Assembly: GCA_001570385.1 (NCBI GenBank)
Contig: BBYL01000037.1
Location: 1-64,000 of the forward strand
DNA length: 64,000 nt
Source of the DNA: Microtetraspora glauca
GTDB taxonomy: Bacteria > Actinomycetota > Actinomycetes > Streptosporangiales > Streptosporangiaceae
Direction: 5' to 3'
The position numbers and the translations under genes are program-made. The notes beneath the pieces are model-generated. The model searched no databases and was not told the DNA's origin. It worked only from the letters and a program-made list of their open reading frames with translations. Below, one piece after another: positions 50,601-64,000 of this stretch (position 1 is its first letter; each line of letters opens with the position of its first letter).

Positions 50601-51261
50601 GCTGCGCGGCGAGACGATCGAGGTCGACAAGCCGGGTTCACCGTTCGACCTGACCGTGTACGTGGCGGAACGGGACGGCGGGTTCACGGTCGAGGTCGTC
50701 TACAACCCCGACCTGTTCGACGCCGCGAGGATCGACGCGATACTCGCCGACTACGTGACCGTGGTCGGCGCGCTGGCCGCCGACCCGGCCGCCGCCGTGG
50801 GCGCGGTCGCCCTGCCGGCCCCGCTGTTCCCGGCCGCCGCGCCCGGCGCCATGCGGGTCGCGGAACCGGCGGCCGCGCCGCGCCCCGTCCCGGGCGCCGG
50901 AACGTCCGCCACCGAGGAGCTGATCGCCGCGATCTGGCGCGAGGTCCTGGAGCGGGACAACGTCGGCCCCGACGACAACTTCTTCGACATCGGCGGCCAC
51001 TCCCTGGCGCTCGCCGCCGTGCACGCCCGCCTGTGCGTCCGGCTCGACCGCGAACTTCGGATGGTGGACCTGTTCCGCTATCCGAACATCCGCACCCTCG
51101 CCGCCCACCTGGACACCCGGGCGGACGGCCCCACCGGCCGACCTGAGGCCGGTAACCCCGAACTCGCCCGCGCGGCCTCCCGGGCCGAGGCGCGGCGGAA
51201 CCGTACCCGGCGCCCACGACGCGCCCACGGCACCATCGGACAGGAGAACGACCATGAGTGA
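47635..51261 (+). CDS. Nonribosomal peptide synthetase A-PCP-C-PCP
   Basis: The 1208-residue protein starts at an ATG overlapping the LanB-like stop (ATGA). The A domain has LYTSGSTGRPKG near 195 and a repeat-rich insertion just before it. A first carrier follows (ASGGDS near 568), then a condensation domain with HHAVFDG near 759, and a second carrier (DIGGHSL near 1117). There is no adenylation domain for the second carrier, so it must be loaded or acylated by another protein. My reading of the specificity residues, D-V-L-F-V-S-A-V-A-K, matches no code I know. Its stop overlaps the PKS start by eight bases. Confidence 0.88.
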   Translation: MNGRPPRVEEIGAHLTVTDLIMARARAVPDAVAVAQWDEKITYGELARRAASLSARLGALGVGPETRVGICLKRRPSMLVAVLGVLLSGGCYVPLDPDGPRLRLRDMAADAGLGIVVCDPAGAQAVGEAAGETAVRCVAVPEPSEPSEPSEPSDRSDPAQPSDGADLADLAEMSDLADLAAVPACPAAPDNLAYVLYTSGSTGRPKGVAVTHRNVMTFVTGWAAISGADETTRALAAASLGFDVAVLDQLVPLAVGGTVLLAGDADRADPARLQRFLAEHRVTWGFLTPAVLSLLDPATLPGWRTVMSGAESVPAELANRWATPGRRFIHAYGPTETTVAVTTAELTAPQGTPVPIGHPLPGYRCHVVDERLRPVEPGAEGELLVGGPGVARGYLGGPATTADVFVPDPFSGEPGARLYRTGDLVRYTPDGRLVFLGRRDGQVKIRGQRVEVGEIAAVLREHPRVTQAAVEAVPRPGGGLELVAFLTPEDAPDDVGYAASRLTAAMLPGRVLRLPQLPLNVSGKVDGARLRELAAAGRPADGAPEGRTTTERALAAIWRRLGIGADFFASGGDSITAMRLVAAARDELGLDVTVDDVFAGRTLAEIAERFDKAARRPGPELTLGHPPTLAPPQRRLWFMDQLAPEAAPYNIALAQRLRGRLDPSALRTALRAVAERHDVLRWRIRQTAGVPYAVCEPPSDVDLTVVDLSGYGEAQRETQLRTRLAAGAAAPFDLAGGSPWRAWLYVLGPGEHVLALTLHHAVFDGWSRDVLYTDLAAAYAAAVTGRAADLPPPRASYADYAVWRAERDLRDGEADLAWWADHLRGAPTVLDLPRDRPRPAEQTYRGAEARVELPPETGAAVRALAADLGATPAGVLLAGLGRLLHRLTGSADHVIGAVVADRRVAAFDDLVGFFIDMVPLRLRSDEHADFVTLVRRCTRELMDVAAHPAAPLERVVEELGIPRDPSRAPLVQVMFNVLNLTEPRLDLAGLRGETIEVDKPGSPFDLTVYVAERDGGFTVEVVYNPDLFDAARIDAILADYVTVVGALAADPAAAVGAVALPAPLFPAAAPGAMRVAEPAAAPRPVPGAGTSATEELIAAIWREVLERDNVGPDDNFFDIGGHSLALAAVHARLCVRLDRELRMVDLFRYPNIRTLAAHLDTRADGPTGRPEAGNPELARAASRAEARRNRTRRPRRAHGTIGQENDHE
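48061..48105 (+). repeat. 9-bp tandem repeats in an adenylation-domain loop
   Basis: CCGTCCGAG is repeated three times, followed by two diverged units (CCGTCCGAT, CGGTCCGAT). They encode PSEPSEPSDRSD in the loop before the core YTSGSTG motif. A functionally similar low-complexity insertion occurs at the same place in the synthetase at 57137. Confidence 0.8.
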
Positions 51262-54200
51262 CGTCACCGACGAGGGCGTCGAACCGATCGCCATCGTGGG
51301 GATGGCCGCCCGCGTGCCGGGCGCGGCCGACCTCGAGGAGTTCTGGCGCAACCTGGTCGACGGTGTGGAGTCCATCAGCTCCTTCACCCGTGAGGAGCAG
51401 CTGGCCAGGGGTGTGCCCGCGGAGGACGTCGACGACCCGAGCTGGGTGTCCAAGGCACCGTACGTCGAGGGGTACGACCAGTTCGACGCCGCCCTCTTCG
51501 GCATGACCACGCGCGAGGCGGAGATCCTCAACCCGCAGCACCGGCTGTTCCTGGAGTCGTGCTACGCGGCACTGAACGACGCCGGAACCGATCCGACGCG
51601 CTACGACGGCGCCATCGGCGTCTACGCGGGCACCGGGGGCAACCAGTACCTGTGGGAGAACCTGGCCCGCAACAAGCGGGTGTGGGACACCCGCCACGGC
51701 ATCGGGCTCGCCACCGCCAACTCACCGAACTACGTGGCCACCACCGTGTCGTACCGGCTGAACCTGCGCGGGCCCAGCCTGACCCTCCACACCGCCTGCT
51801 CCACGTCGCTGGTCGCGTTCCACATGGCCTGCGAGGCGCTGCGCGGCGGCGAGTGCGACATGGCCCTGGCGGGTGGAGTGAACGTCGAACACCCGCCCGC
51901 CGCCGGATACATCGGGGTGGAGGGGTTCACCTCACCCGACGGTCACTGCCGTCCGTTCGACGCCGGCGCGAACGGCACCGTCTGGGGCAGCGGCGTCGGA
52001 GTCGCCGTCCTCAAGCGGCTTGAGGACGCCATCGCCGACGGCGACCACATCCGCGCCGTGGTCCGGGGCAACGCGATCAACAACGACGGCGCGGCGAAGG
52101 TCGGTTTCTCCGCGCCCAGCGTCGACGGGCAGGCGTCCGTGATCGCGCAGGCCGTCGGGCTGGCCGCCATCGACCCGCGCACGATCGGCTACGTCGAGGC
52201 GCACGGCACCGGCACCGCGATGGGCGACCCGATCGAGGTCGCCGCCCTGTCCTCGGTGTACACGCAGGACACGCCGGACCGCGGCTGGTGCGCCATCGGC
52301 TCGGTGAAGTCCAACATCGGCCACCTCAGCCAGGCCGCGGGCATCATCAGCGTGATCAAGGCGGTGCTGGCGCTGGAGCACGGGCTGATCCCGCCGACCA
52401 TCAACTACGAGCGCCCCAACCCGGCGATCGACTTCGACGACACCCCGTTCTACGTGGCGTCCACGCTGGGCAAGTGGCAGACCGACGGCGGTCCACGACG
52501 TGCCGGCGTGAGCTCCTTCGGCATCGGAGGAACCAACGCGCACGTGGTCCTGGAGGAGGCGCCACCCGTCGAGGCGGCGCCCGGTTCCGGCACCCCTTCC
52601 GCACGGCCCGCGCACCTGCTGCAGGTGTCCGCGAAGACCGCCACCGCGTTGGACACCGCGGTGGACCGGCTCGCCGACCATCTCGCCGCCCACGAAGACC
52701 TCGATCTCGCCGATGTGGCCCACACGCTGCGGACGGGCCGGCTGGAGTACCCCCACCGGGCCGCGGTGGTGGCCGCCGACCGCGCGGACGCGGTCGCCGC
52801 GCTGCGCGACCGCAAGCGCCTGCGCAAGCGGGATCCCGCGGCCGCCCCGCCGATCGCCTTCCTGTTCTCCGGGCAGGGCGCGCAGTACGCCGGCATGGGC
52901 GCCGAGCTGTACCGGACGGAACCGGTGTTCGCCGTCGCCGTCGACGAGTGCGCGGGCCTGCTCACCGAGCACCTCGGCCTCGACCTGCGCGACCTCCTCT
53001 TCGCCGCGGCGGACGGCACGGACAGCACGGACGGCGCTGACGGCACGGACGGCGCTGACGCCGACGAGACGCTCCGGCAGACGCGCTACACCCAGCCCGC
53101 GCTGTTCACCGTGGAGTACGCGCTGGCCCGGCTGTGGCAGAGCTGGGGCGTACGACCGGCCGCGATGATCGGCCACTCCATCGGCGAGTACGCGGCGGCG
53201 ACCGTCGCCGGGGTATTCCGGCTGCCCGACGCGGTGCGGCTGGTCGCGGCCCGCGGCGCGCTGATGCAGTCGATGCCGCCGGGCGCGATGCTCGCCGTAC
53301 AGCGGGACGAGTCGGCGCTGGCCGGGCTGCTGCCCGAGGGCGTGTCGGTGGCGACCGTCAACGGCCCCGGCACCTGCGTGGTCGCGGGTCCCACGGAGGC
53401 GATCGAGGCGTTCGCCGCGACCCTGAAGGACCAGAAGGTGGGCTGCAAGGCGCTGCGCACGTCGCACGCCTTCCACTCGGCGATGATGGAGCCGATCCTC
53501 GCGGAGTTCACCGCGCTGGTCGCCTCGGTGCCGCGGCAGGCCCCGAGCCTGCCGTTCTGGTCCAACGTCACCGGCGAGCCCATCACCGCCGAGCAGGCGA
53601 CCGATCCGGCGTACTGGGCCGACCACCTGCGGCGGCCGGTCAGGTTCGGCGCGTGCGTCGCCGGGCTGCTCGCCGCGTACGGAGAGACGCCGCCGCTGCT
53701 GATCGAGTGCGGGCCCGGACGACAGCTCGCCGGGCTGGCCAGGATGCAGCTTCCCAAGGGGGCGCCCGCGCCGCTGCCCAGCCTTCCCGGGCCGGGGGAA
53801 CGCGCAGGGGACACCGTCACCGTCTACGAGGCGGCGGGCACGCTGTGGGCCGCCGGAGTGCCGCTGAGCGCGGGGTTCGGCATGGGACCGGGCACAGGTA
53901 CGGGGTCGGGGCCGGGCACTGTGGCGCGCCGGGTGCCGCTGCCCGCCTACCCGTTCGAGCGCAGGCGCTACTGGATCGACGCCGACCCGGCCGACCAGGG
54001 GGCCTCCGCGCCCGTCCGGCGGCGTGGGCCGCTGCCGCTGGCCGACTGGTTCGCGGTGCCGACCTGGCGGCAGCTCGCCCCGGACACCCGCCGGACCGAC
54101 CTCGGCGACTGCCTGGTGCTGGCCGACGGGCCGCGCGGAGACGAACTCGTCGCCGGGCTGCGCGCCCGGGGCGCCGCCGTGCGGGTGGGCGGCCACGGCG

Positions 54201-56887
54201 ACTACGCGGCGCTGCTCGGCGAGGGCGTCCCCGCCAGGATCGTGCACGCCCTGGCCCTGGACGGGCCGCCCGCCGACGGTGAGATCACCACCACCTGGGA
54301 CGCGCAGGAGCGCGGCTTCTTCAGCGTGCTGAACCTGGTCCAGGCCCTCGCCGACGCGGGAGCGGCCGACGGCGTGCACCTCGACGTGGTCTCGTCGGGA
54401 ACCTCGGACGCGCGGGGCGACCTGCTCCGCCCCGAGCACGCCACCCTCGCCGGCATCGTCAGGGTGGTGCCGCTGGAACTTCCCGGCCTGACCGTACGGC
54501 ACGTGGACGCCGACCCGGAGACGGGTCCCACGCGGACGGCGGAACTCGTCGCCGAGCTGCTGCGCCCCGCCGACGAGCCGGAGGTGACGCTGCGCGGCGG
54601 CCGCCGCTGGGTGACCGACTACGCCCAGGTGTCCCTGGGCGAGGAGGCCCCCCAGTCGCCGGTGGTCCGCGACGGCGGCCGGTACCTGATCACCGGTGGA
54701 GTCGGCGGGATCGGCATCACGCTCGCCGAGGACTTCGCGCGGCGGGCCGGCGCCCGGCTGGCGCTGCTCAGCCGCGGTGGCCTGCCGCCGCGTGAGGAGT
54801 GGGACGCCCACCTCGCGGTGCACGGCGGCGCGGACAGGACGGGCCGGGCCATCCTCGCGATCCGGCGGATGGAGCAGGCCGGCGCCCAGGTGCTGGTGCT
54901 GGCCGCCGACGTCACCGATCCGGCCGAGCTGAGCGCGGTGCGCAAGCGGATCGACGCCGAGTTCGGCGGGCTGGACGGGATCGTGCACGCGGCCGGCCTT
55001 CCCGGGGGCGGGATGGCCGAGGTGAAGGACCGGGCCGCGGCCACCGCCGTGCTCGCCCCCAAGGTCGCCGGAACCCTCGCCCTCGCGAAGGCCTTCGGCG
55101 ACCTCCCGCTCGACTGGGTGGCGCTCTGCTCCTCGGTGACCTCGGTGGTCGGCGGCTTCGGGCAGGTCGACTACTGCGCGGCCAACAACTTCCTCGACGC
55201 CTACGCCCGCAGTGCACACGGCTGGAACGCGCCGGTCGTGTCGCAGAACTGGGGCGGCTGGACCGAGGTCGGCATGGCCGTCGAGGTGTCCGCGCCCGAC
55301 GGGTTCCGCGCCGCACGCGGCGGGGTGGCGGAAGCGGTGGACCACCCGGTCCTCTCCACGCGGGTGACCGGCCAGGACGGGCAGGCCGAGTGTCACGGGC
55401 TGGTGTCCGCCTCCACCCACTGGATCCTCGACGAGCACCGCATCGGCGAGGTCGCGGTGGTCCCCGGCACCGGTCACCTGGAGTCGGTCCGGGCCGCCGT
55501 GGCCGCCTGCGTGCCCGCTCCGGACGCGGACCACGTCGTGGAGCTCAGGGACGTGGCGTTCCTGGAGCCCTTCTCCGTTCCCGACGGGGCGACCGCGCAG
55601 TACCGCGTGGAGCTCGCCGGCACGCCGGAGGGCGTCGAGTTCCAGGTGACGAGCCGTACGGCGGGCCGCTCCGCCGCGCACGTACGCGGCTCGGCCGCAT
55701 GGGTACGGCCCGAGCCGGCCGCCGGGGTGGAGGCCGGGCCGATCGTGGCCCGTTGCCGGCAGAACGCCGTCGTACGCGGGACCGGTCGCACCAGCATGCT
55801 CACCTTCGGTCCCCGCTGGGACGCGCTGGACGAACACCACGTGGGCGAGGGCGAGGAACTCGCCAGGATCGTCGCGCCCGAGGCCGCCATGGCCGACCTC
55901 GCGCGCTGGGTGCTGCATCCGGCGCTGCTCGACGTGGCCACCGCGTTCGGCGAGGGGCGCGGGGAGGGCAGTTACCTGCCGCTCTCCTACGGCCAGGTGC
56001 GGGTGCGCGGGTCGCTGCCCGCGCGGTTCTGGAGCCACCTGCGGTACGCCGACGGTGGCGACGACGTGGTCTCGGCCGATCTGACGCTCTTCGACGAGGA
56101 CGGCCGGGTGCTGGTGCAGATCGCCGACTTCGTGCTGCGACGGGTGGACCGCGCCGCCGTCACGGGCAACCTGGCGGGTGACGGCAGCGAACCGGCGGCC
56201 GGATCCGCGACCGCGACACCCGTCCCCGCTTCGGCGGGCGCGTCCTCCGACGTGACGGGCGGCACGGCGGGCGGCACGGCGGGCTCGGACGGGATCGCTC
56301 CGGTGGACGGCGCGGAGGCGTTCCGCCGGGTCATGGCCGCGGGCCTCGGCGCACAGGTCGTGATCAACCCGCTGCCCGTGGCCGAACTCGCGGAACGGAC
56401 CAGGTCCCGGACCACCGACACCATCGCCGGAGACGCCGGAGACGCCGGGGCCGACGATCGCCCCGGGGCGTCGGGAGCATCCGACGACCACGCCGTGCCC
56501 CGCAACGAACTTGAGGCGACCATCGCCCAGGTGTGGAGCGACGGCCTCGGCGTGCCACAGGTCGGGATCGACGACGACTTCTTCGCGCTCGGCGGCAACT
56601 CCCTGATCGCGGTGCAGCTCATCGCCTCACTGCGCAAGGCCGTCGGGGTGAAGCTGCCGATGCGCAGCCTGTTCGAATCCCCGACCGTGGCGGAGCTCGC
56701 GGTCGTCGTCGAACGGCTGCGCGCCTCCGCCGACGTGGCCGACGCGCCGCGCCCGGAAGCGGCCGACGCGACCGACGCGGCCAGCGCCACCAACGCCACC
56801 GACGTCGCCGATGCCCCCGATGCGACCGACGCGGCCGAGCGGCCGAGCCCGGCCGTCACCACCATCCCCAGGCTGGACCGTCGTTGA
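51254..56887 (+). CDS. Type I polyketide synthase KS-AT-KR-DH-ACP
   Basis: The 1877-residue module has a ketosynthase with HTACSTS (Cys near 180), EAHGTGT and NIGH. The AT has GHSIGEY near 639 and HAFHS near 738, the malonyl-CoA signature. The ketoreductase has GGVGGIG near 1149 and a YCAANN active-site region. The dehydratase has an HRIGEVAVVP motif near 1395 (one residue off the usual HxxxGxxxxP) and HPALLDVA near 1554. The ACP has ALGGNSL near 1776. The KR-before-DH order differs from the common DH-KR order of bacterial modules. It should add two carbons and leave an enoyl unit, and its AT may also serve the AT-less KS. The C-terminal 70 residues are an Ala/Asp/Thr repeat. Confidence 0.92.
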   Translation: MSDVTDEGVEPIAIVGMAARVPGAADLEEFWRNLVDGVESISSFTREEQLARGVPAEDVDDPSWVSKAPYVEGYDQFDAALFGMTTREAEILNPQHRLFLESCYAALNDAGTDPTRYDGAIGVYAGTGGNQYLWENLARNKRVWDTRHGIGLATANSPNYVATTVSYRLNLRGPSLTLHTACSTSLVAFHMACEALRGGECDMALAGGVNVEHPPAAGYIGVEGFTSPDGHCRPFDAGANGTVWGSGVGVAVLKRLEDAIADGDHIRAVVRGNAINNDGAAKVGFSAPSVDGQASVIAQAVGLAAIDPRTIGYVEAHGTGTAMGDPIEVAALSSVYTQDTPDRGWCAIGSVKSNIGHLSQAAGIISVIKAVLALEHGLIPPTINYERPNPAIDFDDTPFYVASTLGKWQTDGGPRRAGVSSFGIGGTNAHVVLEEAPPVEAAPGSGTPSARPAHLLQVSAKTATALDTAVDRLADHLAAHEDLDLADVAHTLRTGRLEYPHRAAVVAADRADAVAALRDRKRLRKRDPAAAPPIAFLFSGQGAQYAGMGAELYRTEPVFAVAVDECAGLLTEHLGLDLRDLLFAAADGTDSTDGADGTDGADADETLRQTRYTQPALFTVEYALARLWQSWGVRPAAMIGHSIGEYAAATVAGVFRLPDAVRLVAARGALMQSMPPGAMLAVQRDESALAGLLPEGVSVATVNGPGTCVVAGPTEAIEAFAATLKDQKVGCKALRTSHAFHSAMMEPILAEFTALVASVPRQAPSLPFWSNVTGEPITAEQATDPAYWADHLRRPVRFGACVAGLLAAYGETPPLLIECGPGRQLAGLARMQLPKGAPAPLPSLPGPGERAGDTVTVYEAAGTLWAAGVPLSAGFGMGPGTGTGSGPGTVARRVPLPAYPFERRRYWIDADPADQGASAPVRRRGPLPLADWFAVPTWRQLAPDTRRTDLGDCLVLADGPRGDELVAGLRARGAAVRVGGHGDYAALLGEGVPARIVHALALDGPPADGEITTTWDAQERGFFSVLNLVQALADAGAADGVHLDVVSSGTSDARGDLLRPEHATLAGIVRVVPLELPGLTVRHVDADPETGPTRTAELVAELLRPADEPEVTLRGGRRWVTDYAQVSLGEEAPQSPVVRDGGRYLITGGVGGIGITLAEDFARRAGARLALLSRGGLPPREEWDAHLAVHGGADRTGRAILAIRRMEQAGAQVLVLAADVTDPAELSAVRKRIDAEFGGLDGIVHAAGLPGGGMAEVKDRAAATAVLAPKVAGTLALAKAFGDLPLDWVALCSSVTSVVGGFGQVDYCAANNFLDAYARSAHGWNAPVVSQNWGGWTEVGMAVEVSAPDGFRAARGGVAEAVDHPVLSTRVTGQDGQAECHGLVSASTHWILDEHRIGEVAVVPGTGHLESVRAAVAACVPAPDADHVVELRDVAFLEPFSVPDGATAQYRVELAGTPEGVEFQVTSRTAGRSAAHVRGSAAWVRPEPAAGVEAGPIVARCRQNAVVRGTGRTSMLTFGPRWDALDEHHVGEGEELARIVAPEAAMADLARWVLHPALLDVATAFGEGRGEGSYLPLSYGQVRVRGSLPARFWSHLRYADGGDDVVSADLTLFDEDGRVLVQIADFVLRRVDRAAVTGNLAGDGSEPAAGSATATPVPASAGASSDVTGGTAGGTAGSDGIAPVDGAEAFRRVMAAGLGAQVVINPLPVAELAERTRSRTTDTIAGDAGDAGADDRPGASGASDDHAVPRNELEATIAQVWSDGLGVPQVGIDDDFFALGGNSLIAVQLIASLRKAVGVKLPMRSLFESPTVAELAVVVERLRASADVADAPRPEAADATDAASATNATDVADAPDATDAAERPSPAVTTIPRLDRR

Positions 56888-56954
56888 CCTCCTCTCCACG
56901 GCCGACGCCCGAGGTCTTCACACCCGAAGAGATTCGACGAACGAGGCAGGAAAT

Positions 56955-57136
56955 ATGACCGACGACCACTTCCTGGTTGTGCGCAACGACGAGGAGCAGT
57001 ACTCGATCTGGCCCAGCGGACGTACCCTTCCCGCCGGGTGGCACGACGCCGGATTCAGCGGCGCCAAGCAGGAGTGCCTGGACCACATCGAGACGGTGTG
57101 GACCGACATGCGGCCGCTCAGCCTGCGCCAGGGCGG

Positions 57137-57140
<4 letters not shown>
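56955..57140 (+). CDS. MbtH-like NRPS chaperone
   Basis: The 61-residue protein has the MbtH hallmark order: N-D-E-E-Q-Y-S-I-W-P, then LPAGWHDAGF, CLDHIETVWTDMRPLS. All three conserved Trp are present. MbtH proteins bind and stabilise adenylation domains. It lies 67 nt after the PKS with GGCAGGAAAT before its ATG, and its stop overlaps the next synthetase start (GTGA). The most likely client is the Asn-type A domain directly downstream. Confidence 0.93.

Positions 57141-64000
<6,860 letters not shown>

Noticed and set aside
51932..56491. A minus-strand open frame of about 1519 codons opposite the PKS gene
   Set aside because: It is the antisense of KS, AT, KR and DH motifs. Its length is a consequence of GC bias.

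Overview
The window comes from a high-GC actinomycete. Pointers are an actinomycete integrative-conjugative element (AICE), a mycothiol-type maleylpyruvate isomerase, SARP/AfsR regulators, a PASTA-less receptor kinase and a large NRPS/PKS locus. Codon use and gene content would fit the Streptosporangiales, but that placement is a guess.

Region 1 (about 1-14,073) is most of a mobile element. On the minus strand a Pra-like protein, an FtsK/TraB-type translocase, two small zinc-ribbon proteins, a RepSA-like HUH initiator and two paralogous small membrane proteins run left, the last six almost all joined by overlapping stop/start codons. The integrase and excisionase are not in the window and probably lie left of base 1. 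Cargo follows: an I36-type secreted inhibitor, a membrane-anchored protein, a frameshifted gene, a three-gene RiPP-like operon (radical SAM/SPASM maturase, a 43-residue peptide ending CSCSVGDDQPY, an APH-fold kinase), a zinc-ribbon protein with a DUF574 methyltransferase, and an XRE regulator with a CYTH protein. A 187-bp inverted repeat lies near the right end, and the element abuts an ABC-transporter ATPase gene cut off exactly at its Walker A lysine.

Region 2 (14.2-24.9 kb) is a catabolic cluster: acyl-CoA ligase, MHS-type permease, acyl-CoA dehydrogenase, MaoC hydratase, amidohydrolase, SDR, a PaaX-like regulator, an IclR regulator, and a Rieske monooxygenase with its reductase and a small CHCGA protein. 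Two promoters carry the same 40-bp inverted repeat, which I read as the PaaX-like operator. The substrate is not evident, but an aromatic acid or a related CoA-activated acid is likely.

Region 3 (25-34 kb) holds ordinary single genes: a methyltransferase with a divergent TetR gene, a small membrane protein, a type III PLP decarboxylase, a secreted trypsin-like protease, a secreted phytase-like esterase, a maleylpyruvate-isomerase-family enzyme, an ankyrin protein, an OmpA-domain protein and a lipoprotein.

Region 4 (34.1 kb to the right edge) is a hybrid NRPS/PKS biosynthetic locus. A transmembrane Ser/Thr kinase and an AfsR-type regulator form one pair, and a SARP-NB-ARC regulator is divergent from the biosynthetic operon. 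The operon runs A-PCP-KS, type II thioesterase, a LanB-like (lantibiotic dehydratase, glutamylation-domain) protein, A-PCP-C-PCP, KS-AT-KR-DH-ACP, MbtH, C-A-PCP (Asn-type code) and C-A-PCP (Ser-type code, cut by the window end). Nearly all joints are overlapping stop/start codons. The promoter region has CNGCAAT heptamers at 11-bp spacing placed 8 bp before a -10-like box, the layout known for SARP activators. The most unusual points are the LanB-like protein in a thiotemplate line and a first module whose AT has vanished while both flanking linkers remain.
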